Source: Caballeronia sp. TF1N1 | GTDB taxonomy: Bacteria > Pseudomonadota > Gammaproteobacteria > Burkholderiales > Burkholderiaceae | Assembly: GCF_022878925.1 (NCBI RefSeq) | Contig: NZ_CP084628.1 | Coordinates: forward strand, 930,001 to 994,000 | Length of the DNA stretch: 64,000 bases | Direction: 5' to 3' | Shown: positions 9,227 through 16,997 of the stretch, in pieces | How the letters are laid out: every line of letters begins with the position of its first letter | Position numbering within the stretch: the first letter of the stretch is position 1 | Made by a program: the position numbers and the translations under genes | Notes under the pieces: generated by a model | The model's database searches: none | What the model saw: only the letters and a program-made list of their open reading frames with translations | What the model was told of the DNA's origin: nothing

Positions 9227-9423
9227 GAGAGCGTGATCCTCCTCGAATCGTCTGGCAAAATGGCGGACAACGTGCATCGGACCACCGCGTGTCAGATTGG
9301 TACGCGCGATGCCGTCCGACGGATGCGCCAATCGTTCGCCAATCGCCGCCAAACTCACTCGATTGATGTGAAGGATCACCGCGCCGCCGCGTCACTTGTA
9401 GTGCGCAACGCGCGGTCCAGGCA

Positions 9424-10080
9424 TCAGCTTTGATCCGATGCCGCCGGCCAGCGGTTCTCGAACACGCATTCCTCGCGGGTACGGCGCTTGGCCCAGCCTT
9501 CGGTTTCGAGCATGGGTTCGTCGTAAAAGCGCTCGACATGTCCCAAGCAGAGAATCGCGACCGGCTGCGCGCCTTCCGGCATGCCGAGCAGGTCGGCGAC
9601 GTCGTCGGGATCGAAGATAGAGACCCATCCCATGCCGATGCCTTCCACGCGCGCCGCAAGCCACATGTTCTGGATGGCGCACGCCACCGACGCGAGATCC
9701 ATTTGCGGCAAAGTGCGCCGGCCGAAGACGTGCGCCTCGCGTCCGTCCATGAGCGCCATCACGATGATTTCCGCGCACTCGCGCATGCCTTCCACCTTGA
9801 GCGCCATGAAAGCGTCGCGACGCTCGCCGAGGGCATCGGCGGTGGCGACACGTTCCCGTTCGACGATAGCGTGAAGCGCTTCGCGCGTTGCATCGCATGT
9901 GATGCGCAGCATGCGCCAAGGCTGCATGAAACCGACGCTCGGCGCACACAGCGCGGCATCGACGATACGCTTCAACGCGTCTTGCGCGACCGGTTCGCGC
10001 GTGAAGTGGCGCATGTCGCGCCGTTCGTGGATTGCGCGATAAACGGCATCGCGCGCGGCTTCGTCGAAAGGCTCGTTCAT
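9424..10080 (-). CDS. bluB: 5,6-dimethylbenzimidazole synthase
   Basis: 218-residue member of the nitroreductase fold, BluB subfamily. BluB consumes reduced FMN with oxygen to make 5,6-dimethylbenzimidazole, the lower ligand of cobalamin. R-R-D-M-R-H-F near residues 20-26 binds the FMN phosphate. A-P-S-V-G-F-M-Q-P-W-R (about 46-56) and G-W-V-S-I-F-D-P (about 153-160) are BluB-type signatures. Length (usually 200-230) fits. The start at 10080 has no clear ribosome site; an upstream ATG at 10194 would add 38 residues not typical of the family. No other cobalamin gene is adjacent and no cobalamin riboswitch is visible upstream. Confidence 0.88.
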   Translation of the reverse strand: MNEPFDEAARDAVYRAIHERRDMRHFTREPVAQDALKRIVDAALCAPSVGFMQPWRMLRITCDATREALHAIVERERVATADALGERRDAFMALKVEGMRECAEIIVMALMDGREAHVFGRRTLPQMDLASVACAIQNMWLAARVEGIGMGWVSIFDPDDVADLLGMPEGAQPVAILCLGHVERFYDEPMLETEGWAKRRTREECVFENRWPAASDQS

Positions 10081-10250
10081 TGAGAAATGCGCTGGAAAAG
10101 TGGGTTCGTGCTGCGCGGATTCTAGTTCATGCGGATGCGCTCGCGCTGTTCGTGCTGCGTAGCCGATGACCTCATCAAGTGCAAACAAGCCCATGCTGAA
10201 TGCAACAACAGCTTACAAAAACCTTGATCGATACCCTGCGCGACCCGTAG

Positions 10251-10272
10251 AATGCGAACCATTCTTATTTGA
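10251..10272 (+). promoter_or_regulatory. Fur-like box upstream of the PepSY gene
   Basis: AATGCGAACCATTCTTATTT, 35 bases before the start codon, resembles the Burkholderia form of the Fur box (AATGAGAATCATTCTCATTT) with a few mismatches and keeps the central CATTCT. PepSY-TM proteins of the downstream type are commonly iron-repressed, so Fur control is plausible. Confidence 0.4.
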
Positions 10273-10305
10273 CGAGCGTCGCTGGCATGTTGGCAATTGC
10301 GTTGA

Positions 10306-11553
10306 ATGATCTTCCGAAGGCGTGCTGACGTGCGGCCCGTTCTGGTTCGGCTCCATCGATGGCTCGGCGTCGCGACAGCGCTCTTCTTGTTCGTGTCCGG
10401 TCTCACGGGCGCGGTGATCGCGTGGGATCACGAAATCGACGCGTGGCTCAATCCGGCGTTGTTTCACGCGCGCACGGAAGGCGCCGCGTTGCCGGCGCTC
10501 GAACTCGCGCATAAGGTCGAAGCCGCCGATCCGCGCGTTCAGGTGACGTATCTGCAACTCGGCGCCGAACCCGGCCACACGCTGCAGATGCTCGTCACGC
10601 CGCGCACGAACCCGGCAACGGGTGCGCCATTCGATGTCGATTACAGTCAGGTCGCGGTCGATCCGGCAACGGGCGTCATTCAGGGCAAGCGGCTGTGGGG
10701 CACGGTGTCGCTGGCGCGTATCGATCTGATGCCGTTCCTCTACAAACTGCATTACACGCTGCATCTGCCGGTGCTCGGCGGCATCGATACGGGAACGTGG
10801 CTGCTCGGTATCGTCGGGATTTTGTGGTTTTTCGACAGCGGCATCGCGCTCGTGCTGTCGTTTCCGAGCGTCAAGGCATGGCGCAAGTCCTTCGCGTTTC
10901 GCTTCAGGCGCGGCGGTTATGCGCTCACGTTCGATCTGCATCGGTCGGGCGGCGTCTGGATCTGGGGATTGCTGCTGATGGTCGCTATCACTTCGATATC
11001 GATGAATCTCGGCGATCCGGTCGTGCGTCCGCTCGTCTCGCGCCTCTCGCCGCTCGCGCCGACCATGTTCGATAACCCGGAACTCACGCGCGCGGCGCCC
11101 AAGGGCAGCACGGCGTTGCCGGCCGAAAGCGTCCTCGCGACCGCCGTCGCGGATGCAAAGCGCCTCGATATCGCCGCACCGCCCGGCGCGCTGTATTACC
11201 TTCCGGCGATGCAAGCTTACGGCGTCGGCTTCTTCGCTCCGGGCAACGATCACGGCGACGGCGGTCTCGGCAACGCCTGGCTTTACTACAACGGCTACAC
11301 CGGCAAGCTCGCCGGATCGTCGATTCCCGGACGCGGGTCGGCCGGCGACATCTTCATGCAGGCGCAGTTTCCGTTGCATTCGGGACGCATCATTGGCGTG
11401 ACCGGACGCGTGCTCATCAGCTGCGTCGGCGTCATGGTGGCGATCCTCAGCGCGACTGGCCTGATGATCTGGCTGCGCAAACGCACGGCGCGCTCGCGTT
11501 CGGCGGCGTCGGCACGCGAACGCGTCGCACGCGGCCAGTCGGTTTCGTCCTGA
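10306..11553 (+). CDS. PepSY-associated transmembrane protein
   Basis: 415-residue inner-membrane protein of the PepSY_TM family (PiuB-like), whose members accompany siderophore or haem uptake and are thought to act in membrane ferric reduction. Four membrane segments are predicted: about 20-40, 165-190, 225-240 and 370-390. The motif V-R-L-H-R-W-L-G at about 14-21 and D-L-H-R-S-G-G-V-W-I-W-G near residues 210-221 provide the conserved histidines. A large periplasmic loop lies between the first two helices. No TonB receptor or siderophore gene is adjacent, so this is a stand-alone member. A Fur-like box precedes it. No strong ribosome site is seen at the chosen ATG. Confidence 0.83.
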   Translation: MIFRRRADVRPVLVRLHRWLGVATALFLFVSGLTGAVIAWDHEIDAWLNPALFHARTEGAALPALELAHKVEAADPRVQVTYLQLGAEPGHTLQMLVTPRTNPATGAPFDVDYSQVAVDPATGVIQGKRLWGTVSLARIDLMPFLYKLHYTLHLPVLGGIDTGTWLLGIVGILWFFDSGIALVLSFPSVKAWRKSFAFRFRRGGYALTFDLHRSGGVWIWGLLLMVAITSISMNLGDPVVRPLVSRLSPLAPTMFDNPELTRAAPKGSTALPAESVLATAVADAKRLDIAAPPGALYYLPAMQAYGVGFFAPGNDHGDGGLGNAWLYYNGYTGKLAGSSIPGRGSAGDIFMQAQFPLHSGRIIGVTGRVLISCVGVMVAILSATGLMIWLRKRTARSRSAASARERVARGQSVSS

Positions 11554-11603
11554 TTTGCTTGGCGGCATCGGCGGGTGCTTCGTGCATGACCTGAGAGTAG
11601 AAG

Positions 11604-11641
11604 ACGCCTCTGCGAGTCGAAAGACCGCCGAGGCGTTTTTT
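11604..11641 (+). terminator. Rho-independent terminator after the PepSY gene
   Basis: ACGCCTC (11604-11610) pairs with GAGGCGT (11630-11636) and is followed by six T residues. The loop is 19 bases and may contain a small inner stem. Confidence 0.65.
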
Positions 11642-11725
11642 CGTGGCGCTTGCGCGGATTCGCGGGACGGCGGGACCCTGTGCAGTACCATCACTCGGTG
11701 CATGAAAAGAAGACCCGGAGCGCTC

Positions 11726-12139
11726 ATGAATGCATCGGAACAAATCGACGAATTGATCGCGGGAATCACCGACTGGCGCGGCGAGACGTTCGCGGACATT
11801 CGCCGCGTGGTTCTCTCGGCGGACCCGCGCATCATCGAGGAATGGAAGTGGATGGGCAGCCCGGTCTGGTCGTGCGACGGCATGATCGCGGTGGCCAACG
11901 CACACAAGGGCAAGGTGAAGCTGACCTTCGCGCACGGCGCGGGTATTGCCGATCCGGACCAGCTCTTCAACGCGGGCCTCGAAGGAAACGCGCGACGCGC
12001 CATCGACTATCTCGAAGGCGACAAGGTCGATGCCCGCGCTTTGAAGGCGCTCGTGCGCGCGGCTATCGCTTATAACCAGACCAAGCTCAAGAAGAACGCG
12101 CCTGCGCGCAAGCGGGTGAAGGCGGGTAGCGAAGGCTGA
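11726..12139 (+). CDS. DUF1801 family protein
   Basis: 137-residue soluble protein of the DUF1801 (YdhG-like) family. The conserved W-K-W-M-G-S-P-V-W segment lies near residues 39-47 and K-V-K-L-T-F near 62-67. A basic lysine/arginine tail lies at 120-135. Members are small single-domain proteins of uncertain function; an iron-chaperone role is known only for distant relatives. I chose the start at 11726 because CGGAG lies five bases upstream; an ATG at 11702 is less likely. It stands alone between two terminator- or promoter-sized gaps. Confidence 0.75.
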   Translation: MNASEQIDELIAGITDWRGETFADIRRVVLSADPRIIEEWKWMGSPVWSCDGMIAVANAHKGKVKLTFAHGAGIADPDQLFNAGLEGNARRAIDYLEGDKVDARALKALVRAAIAYNQTKLKKNAPARKRVKAGSEG

Positions 12140-12252
12140 ACGGCGGATATAACGCGGCGTCATCAATCCAATAACCTCAAAGCCATTTTTCGCATCGAAT
12201 ACGCGCTCTACCATTCGACTCATCGTTTCATAACGAACACGGAGAGTCGATC

Positions 12253-13116
12253 ATGTACGTCATCACGGGAATCAGCGGAAAGGTAGGCGGCGCGCTCGCC
12301 AAGGCATTGCTCGACGCGGGTCAGACGGTCCGCGCGGTCGTGCGCGATGCGAAGAAGGGCGACGCGTGGAAGGCGCGCGGCTGCAAGGTGGCGCTCGCCG
12401 ACATGACGGATGCGCGAGCGCTTGCGCATGCGTTCGAAGGCGCGACGGGCGTGTTCATTCTTCCGCCCTCGGATTTCGATCCGGCGCCCGGTTTTGCGAG
12501 CGCGTGCGAAGTGATCGATGCGGTCGTCGCCGCTATCGCGCTTGCGAAGCCGAAGAAGATCGTTTGTCTGTCGACCATCGGTGCGCAGGCGAAAGAAAGC
12601 AATCTGCTCTCGCAACGCACGCTGATGGAAGAAGCGTTGAGCGAACAGGATATTCCCGTGACCTTTCTGCGTCCGGGCTGGTTCATGGAAAACAGCGAAT
12701 GGGACGTCGATACGGCGCGCAACGAGGGCATCGTCCATTCGTTCCTGCAGCCGCTCGATCGCGCCATCCCGATGATCGCCACGGAAGACGTCGGCCGCAC
12801 CGCCGCCGCCTTGCTCCAAGAGGAATGGAGTGGCGTGCGGTATGTCGAACTCGAAGGCCCGCAACGCGTCCGCCCAAACGATATCGCAGCGGCGTTCGCG
12901 CAGACGCTCGGTAAGCCGGTGCGCGCGCAAGCCGTGCCGCGCGAACAGTGGGAAGCGTTATTCGTGAGTCAGGGCATGCGGCATCCCACGCCGCGCATGC
13001 GCATGCTCGACGGCTTCAACGAAGGCTGGATCGACTTCGAAGGCCCGGTGGAGCGTGTCCGCAAGGGCTCGGTCTCGCTGCTGGCGGTGATCGGGAAACT
13101 CGTTTCCTCGCGCTGA
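12253..13116 (+). CDS. NmrA/atypical-SDR NAD(P)-binding protein
   Basis: 287-residue Rossmann-fold protein. The N-terminal G-I-S-G-K-V-G motif (6-12) is the cofactor loop of atypical SDRs of the NmrA / NAD(P)H-quinone-reductase-2-like group. It lacks a canonical Y-x-x-x-K catalytic pair, as is usual in this group, whose members either reduce quinones or sense NADP redox state. The L-R-P-G-W-F-M-E-N segment near residues 139-147 is typical. The start has an AGAG-type ribosome site (CACGGAGAGTCGATC before the ATG). It stands alone, convergent with the DUF1090 gene five bases away. Function is not deducible. Confidence 0.82.
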   Translation: MYVITGISGKVGGALAKALLDAGQTVRAVVRDAKKGDAWKARGCKVALADMTDARALAHAFEGATGVFILPPSDFDPAPGFASACEVIDAVVAAIALAKPKKIVCLSTIGAQAKESNLLSQRTLMEEALSEQDIPVTFLRPGWFMENSEWDVDTARNEGIVHSFLQPLDRAIPMIATEDVGRTAAALLQEEWSGVRYVELEGPQRVRPNDIAAAFAQTLGKPVRAQAVPREQWEALFVSQGMRHPTPRMRMLDGFNEGWIDFEGPVERVRKGSVSLLAVIGKLVSSR

Positions 13117-13120
13117 AGTT

Positions 13121-13498
13121 TCAAGGCGCCGCTTCGGTCTGCGCACGCGCGAGTTCCGCGTGCGCTTCGTCCACCTTGCGCTGGCGCTCCGCGATCTTCT
13201 TCGCGCTCTTGCCTTCGGTCTTCGCTTTCTGCAGATCGTGCTCGCGTTCGGCGAGCTTCTTTTGCGCGGATGCGACCTTGCGCTGGCTCTCGTTGCGTAA
13301 GGACGCTTCCGTGCAATTGGCGTTCAGTTTGCCAAGTGCGGTCTCCAGGCCATCGATACGACTCGCATTGCCATGCGCACGCGCATAGGTAATTTCCTCT
13401 TCGATCGAGGCGCGCTTCGAGTCGCAACTGGTCTGTGCGGAACAAACGAGCGGCATGGCCGCCATTGCCAGACATGCCGCCGTGAACGCCGTTTTCAT
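13121..13498 (-). CDS. Secreted DUF1090 protein
   Basis: 125-residue periplasmic protein. A signal peptide (about 1-21, ending C-S-A-Q) is followed by the DUF1090 (YqjC-like) helical region: an N-terminal Cys, S-I-E-E-E-I-T-Y-A-R-A-H-G-N near 31-44, a Cys after L-N-A-N, and a long charged coiled coil rich in Lys, Glu and Ala to the end. Function in this family is unknown. The start at 13498 has a GAGGAT ribosome site; a longer in-frame reading from 13630 lacks one and would bury the signal peptide. Confidence 0.82.
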   Translation of the reverse strand: MKTAFTAACLAMAAMPLVCSAQTSCDSKRASIEEEITYARAHGNASRIDGLETALGKLNANCTEASLRNESQRKVASAQKKLAEREHDLQKAKTEGKSAKKIAERQRKVDEAHAELARAQTEAAP

Positions 13499-13682
13499 AG
13501 TCGATCCTCGCGATGAATGGTCCGTCAGCATAGCGCAAAGCGCTTGACCTATTTGCCTGCTTGCACCAACTTGCCGGTTGCGGATCTTTCGATCGAAACG
13601 AAAGATGGCTTGGAATGACCGGCGCTTCATTCACGCACGCGCGAAAGCAGGGCGAGCGCGGCGAGCAAGCCCCAACGTCCGA

Positions 13683-14324
13683 TCACCAGCGCAGCAGGCG
13701 CGGCCCGAGCCATGCGCCGATAGCGGCAGGCATGAGCATGCCGATGGCATACCACACGCTCCAGAACGCGGGGCTCATCTCCGGGCAATGCAGGCAATAC
13801 GCCAGCGTGGCGAGCGAGCTTGCGAGTAAGCCCGCGACCGCCCCAGCGAGCCGCAAACGTGTGGGTGCAAGCCCCTTGACGGCCCAAAACACGGCCGGAA
13901 ACGTCGGCAACGATAGCAGCGTGATATTGAACGGACAACTGCGCCACGAATGCCCAAGAACGAGCGGCACGCGGTCCACGGGAAGCGCGGCCGCAAGGAC
14001 GAACGCCCCGGCAACCCAGACGACGACGAAAGGCAGCACCACGAGCGCCCACGCATGACCCGCGCGCGCACCCGGCCTGCCGAGCCGCGTCACGGCGAGC
14101 AACGCGCCGATGCCGACGCACGAGGGAAATGCGATCTTCGCCCAGAACATCGCGGTGCCCGCGACGCTGCGCAAGTCGGGCCGCATTCCATAGACCATCA
14201 GCATCAACACGACGGAGCCGAGCACACCGAGCGGCAACGCCTCGCCGAAGCGTCGTGCAATGGCCGCGCGATCGACGCGCGTCGCGCCATTCGAGAGGAG
14301 ATCGATCAGGTCATCGGTTTTCAT
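13683..14324 (-). CDS. nrsF: Anti-sigma factor of the NrsF (DUF1109) family
   Basis: 213-residue inner-membrane protein with about six helices (roughly 31-47, 59-78, 92-112, 133-150, 158-176, 188-205). Its N-terminal 25 residues (cytoplasmic) should hold the sigma factor. Family-defining cysteines are present: W-R-S-C-P at Cys130 and C-L-H-C-P-E at Cys177/Cys180, plus Cys69 in TM2. In the characterised Caulobacter system the conserved cysteines sense oxidants or metals and release SigF; that role is inferred here. Its start overlaps the sigma gene stop by four bases (ATGA), so the pair is translationally coupled, the usual order for sigma and its inhibitor. Confidence 0.88.
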   Translation of the reverse strand: MKTDDLIDLLSNGATRVDRAAIARRFGEALPLGVLGSVVLMLMVYGMRPDLRSVAGTAMFWAKIAFPSCVGIGALLAVTRLGRPGARAGHAWALVVLPFVVVWVAGAFVLAAALPVDRVPLVLGHSWRSCPFNITLLSLPTFPAVFWAVKGLAPTRLRLAGAVAGLLASSLATLAYCLHCPEMSPAFWSVWYAIGMLMPAAIGAWLGPRLLRW

Positions 14325-15040
14325 CGGATACCCCGGATGCGCGCGGCAAGTGCCTTCAGGCCGCGATGCACGCCCACCTTCACCGCCGACTCGGACAGCC
14401 CCGTGATGCGCGCCGTTTCGGTGACGGAAAGGCCTTCGAGCTTGACATGAACGATAGGCAAGCGCTGTTTGTCAGGAAGATGTTCGAGCAACTTGCCGAT
14501 GTCGTGACGCGCGCGCGCGGGTTCGTCGTCGCTGAGCGCGAAGAGGTCGGTATGGTTGTCGAGCGGGTCGTTCAGCGATTCGTGACGCGAGCGCGAGCGG
14601 AAGAAGTCGGTCAGCTTGTAGCGGGCAATGGCATGCACCCACGCCGTGAGCGGTTCGTCCGGCCGATACGTATGCCGCGCATTGTGCACGGCGAGCAGGA
14701 TTTCCTGCACGAGGTCTTCGACATCTTCGCGATGCTGCGGAATACGTTTGCGCAGATAAGCCCGCAAATGCCGCGTCAGCGCCTGCAGGAATTCGCGGTA
14801 GGCAGTCTGCTCGCCGTCCAGGCCGAGCACGAACAGAGCCTTCAGGCGGTGTTCCGCGTCATGCAAGATGGGTCCTGTGTTGACGAGGCGACGAATGGGC
14901 GATTCCGCATTGCGCTGCGTGGCCGCGCGGTCACGTTCACGTTCTGGATCGGTCGATCCAGAATAGCCGAAGCCAAGATGCGTCGCAACATTGGCGCTGA
15001 TTGCGTGCAACGTGCCGTCGGTGTTCATCGTCATCATCAT
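14321..15040 (-). CDS. sigF: ECF RNA polymerase sigma factor, SigF type
   Basis: Extracytoplasmic-function sigma factor. Region 2 is [12 protein letters not shown] through [15 protein letters not shown], and region 4 is [22 protein letters not shown], a typical helix-turn-helix. The open frame from the ATG at 15040 gives 239 residues, about 60 more than the family norm, and that ATG lacks a ribosome site. A TTG at 14866 behind AGGA gives 181 residues and the usual family N-terminus, so the true start may be there. The gene is cotranscribed with nrsF and preceded by a promoter matching the SigF consensus, so it should control itself. Its other likely target is the divergent cytochrome/MsrP/peptide operon. 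Confidence 0.87.
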   Translation of the reverse strand: MMMTMNTDGTLHAISANVATHLGFGYSGSTDPERERDRAATQRNAESPIRRLVNTGPILHDAEHRLKALFVLGLDGEQTAYREFLQALTRHLRAYLRKRIPQHREDVEDLVQEILLAVHNARHTYRPDEPLTAWVHAIARYKLTDFFRSRSRHESLNDPLDNHTDLFALSDDEPARARHDIGKLLEHLPDKQRLPIVHVKLEGLSVTETARITGLSESAVKVGVHRGLKALAARIRGIR

Positions 15041-15065
15041 GTAGTGGAAGGGTCGACCTGGGTAG

Positions 15066-15091
15066 TTCGTTGCAACGCGTCCCGTGGTTAC
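15066..15091 (-). promoter_or_regulatory. SigF-type promoter of sigF-nrsF
   Basis: Read on the minus strand, GTAACC (15091-15086), a 16-base spacer and CGAA (15069-15066) match the SigF promoter form described for Caulobacter SigF (GTAACC-N16-CGAA). Transcription would begin near 15059. Confidence 0.75.
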
Positions 15092-15125
15092 AGTTTCTTT
15101 GCATCGATAAAAATCCTGTGTCGCT

Positions 15126-15151
15126 GTAACCGGCGGCGCGTTGGCGGCGAA
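15126..15151 (+). promoter_or_regulatory. SigF-type promoter of the cytochrome/oxidoreductase/peptide operon
   Basis: GTAACC (15126-15131), 16 bases, then CGAA (15148-15151): the same element as on the opposite strand, with identical spacing. It places the transcript start near 15158, about 30 bases before the cytochrome gene. This also rules out an upstream ATG at 15141 as the start of that gene. Confidence 0.78.
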
Positions 15152-15188
15152 TTACTCGGAACACAACCGCGTTACGCCTCGAACGATC

Positions 15189-15803
15189 ATGCAAACCACT
15201 CTTGTCGATCAGCCTTCTGAACTCGTGCATCCGCTCTGGCTGCGCGTCTCGCACTGGCTCAATGCCTTTGCCGCTTTCATCATGCTGTTCTCGGGATGGC
15301 GCATCTACGACGCATCGCCCGTCTTTCCCGGCTTCGTCATTCCGCCATCGATCACCCTTGGCGGCTGGCTCGGTGGCGCGTTGCAATGGCATTTCGCGGC
15401 CATGTGGCTGCTGTTCTTCAACGGCATCTTCTATCTGATACTCAATCTCGCGAGCGGCCGTTTCCTCGCCAGGTTCTTCCCAGTGTCGCCACGCGCCGTA
15501 TGGCGTGACCTGGTCGCGGCGCTCACCGGCAAGCTCTCGCATGGCGACTTGCGCCAGTACAACGCGGTGCAGAAGCTCGCGTATCTCGTCGTCGTGATCG
15601 ATCTGATGGTGCTCGTGCTCTCAGGGCTCGCGATCTGGAAGTCGGTGCAGTTTCCGCTGCTGCGCGAACTCATGGGCGGTTATGACCGGGCGCGCGTCGT
15701 CCATTTCTGCGCGATGGCGGTGATGGCGGCGTTCATCGTCGTCCATGTGGCGATGGTCGCACTCGTGCCGCGTTCGCTTCTGACCATGCTGCGCGGCCGT
15801 TGA
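15189..15803 (+). CDS. Cytochrome b561/HydC-type membrane haem protein
   Basis: 204-residue inner-membrane cytochrome b with four helices (about 22-42, 63-90, 132-152, 172-194). Likely haem-ligand histidines lie in H-P-L-W-L-R-V-S-H-W-L-N (about 14-25), W-H-F-A-A-M-W-L (near 72) and V-V-H-F-C-A-M-A-V (near 177). The next gene encodes a sulfite-oxidase-fold protein, so this cytochrome should deliver electrons from the quinone pool to it, as MsrQ does for MsrP, although it belongs to a different cytochrome family. It lies directly behind a SigF-type promoter; the start at 15189 is chosen because the transcript begins after the upstream ATG. Confidence 0.85.
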   Translation: MQTTLVDQPSELVHPLWLRVSHWLNAFAAFIMLFSGWRIYDASPVFPGFVIPPSITLGGWLGGALQWHFAAMWLLFFNGIFYLILNLASGRFLARFFPVSPRAVWRDLVAALTGKLSHGDLRQYNAVQKLAYLVVVIDLMVLVLSGLAIWKSVQFPLLRELMGGYDRARVVHFCAMAVMAAFIVVHVAMVALVPRSLLTMLRGR

Positions 15804-15822
15804 ACCGATACGAGACTCCACG

Positions 15823-16599
15823 ATGAAACCCAAGGACAGAAGCATCATGACGCTCGATCGCGCATCGATTCTCGCGGATGCGCGGCGCGAACTCGATATG
15901 CCGTCGCGGCGTCTTTTCGGCAAGCGCCTGTTGTCGCTCGGCGGACTGGCGATGCTCACCGGCTGCTCGATCACCGACGACGACTCGGTGAACACATTCC
16001 TGACTGCGGTATCGCGGCTCAACGACCGCGTGCAAGGCGCGCTATTCGATCCCGCGCGGCTCGCACCGACCTACACGGAAGCGCAAATCACGCGGCCGTT
16101 TCCATTCAACGCGTTCTACGGAATCGACGACGTACCGAGCGTGAATGGCAGCGACTATCGGCTGAAGGTGAGCGGGCTCGTGGCGGGGCAGCGCGTATGG
16201 ACTTTGCCGCAGCTTTACGCGCTGCCGCATGCCGAACAGATCACGCGTCATATCTGCGTGGAAGGCTGGAGCGCCGTAGGACGTTGGGGCGGCACGCCGT
16301 TCTCGGAGTTCCTGCGTCGCGCCGGCGCGGATACAACGGCGAAGTACGTCGGTTTTCGTTGCGCGGACGACTACTACGAGAGCATCGACATGCCGACGGC
16401 GCTGCATCCGCAGACACTGCTCACTTTCGATTACGACGGCGAACGCTTGCCGGCGAAATACGGTTATCCGATGAAGCTTCGCATGCCGACCAAGCTCGGC
16501 TACAAGAACCCGAAGCATATCGTCGAGATCTTCGTCACGAACACGTATCCCGGCGGCTATTGGGTCGACCAGGGCTACAACTGGTTCGGCGGTTCATGA
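15823..16599 (+). CDS. Molybdopterin-dependent oxidoreductase of the sulfite-oxidase/MsrP (YedY) fold
   Basis: 258-residue periplasmic enzyme. The N-terminus carries twin arginines (S-R-R-L-F-G-K-R near 27-34), a short hydrophobic stretch and a lipobox-like L-T-G-C at about 43-46, so export by Tat as a lipoprotein is possible. The catalytic domain has R-H-I-C-V-E-G-W, whose Cys ligates molybdenum in the SUOX fold. In MsrP this enzyme class repairs methionine sulfoxide in periplasmic proteins. Position between the cytochrome and a methionine-rich peptide makes peptide-Met-sulfoxide reductase the best guess. It is shorter than MsrP (about 300). An internal ATG at 15847 has a better ribosome site (AAGGA) and may be the true start. 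Confidence 0.83.
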   Translation: MKPKDRSIMTLDRASILADARRELDMPSRRLFGKRLLSLGGLAMLTGCSITDDDSVNTFLTAVSRLNDRVQGALFDPARLAPTYTEAQITRPFPFNAFYGIDDVPSVNGSDYRLKVSGLVAGQRVWTLPQLYALPHAEQITRHICVEGWSAVGRWGGTPFSEFLRRAGADTTAKYVGFRCADDYYESIDMPTALHPQTLLTFDYDGERLPAKYGYPMKLRMPTKLGYKNPKHIVEIFVTNTYPGGYWVDQGYNWFGGS

Positions 16600-16669
16600 T
16601 CGCCGCTCGTTGAAATCCGGCTTTGGCCGGAGCAAAAGACTCAACCTCACTCACTCAAGGAGAAGTAGC

Positions 16670-16903
16670 ATGAAGCAATTGATGACGGCAGTTTTCACCG
16701 CGGTCCTTGCAATCGGCACGACGGCCGCATACGCGCAGGCAAGCGATACGATGGCGCAGGGCTCGATGAGCAAGGACAGCATGTCTCACGATTCCATGAG
16801 CAAGGACGCGATGTCGCATGACTCGATGGGCAAGGGCGACAAGATGAAGAAGCACGACAAGATGAGCAAGGATCACGCGGCTTCGGGCGCGATGGCGCAG
16901 TAA
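16670..16903 (+). CDS. Secreted methionine-rich MXKDX-repeat peptide, MrpX-like
   Basis: 77-residue precursor: a signal peptide (about 1-23, ending A-Y-A-Q) then a 54-residue mature chain with nine Met and no Cys. The chain is built of pentapeptide units such as M-S-K-D-S, M-S-H-D-S and M-S-K-D-A, then M-K-K-H-D. The pattern is that of the MXKDX repeat family. In Azospira suillum a comparable peptide, MrpX, is the sacrificial scavenger of hypochlorite under SigF control, with its Met sulfoxides recycled by a YedY-type reductase. The same partners are here in one operon. A strong AAGGAGAA ribosome site suggests high expression. Start at 16670 is firm. Confidence 0.85.
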   Translation: MKQLMTAVFTAVLAIGTTAAYAQASDTMAQGSMSKDSMSHDSMSKDAMSHDSMGKGDKMKKHDKMSKDHAASGAMAQ

Positions 16904-16908
16904 GCGCA

Positions 16909-16934
16909 AAGGCCGGGAGTGATATCCTGGCCTT
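16909..16934 (+). terminator. Rho-independent terminator of the SigF-controlled operon
   Basis: AAGGCCGGGA pairs with TCCTGGCCTT (one G-U pair) around a 6-base loop, followed by ATTCCTTTT, six bases after the peptide gene stop. Confidence 0.75.
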
Positions 16935-16997
16935 ATTCCTTTTAGGACAGATGCGCTTCAAAGCCATGCGAAGCGACAACCGCTGCGGCAACAAGCA

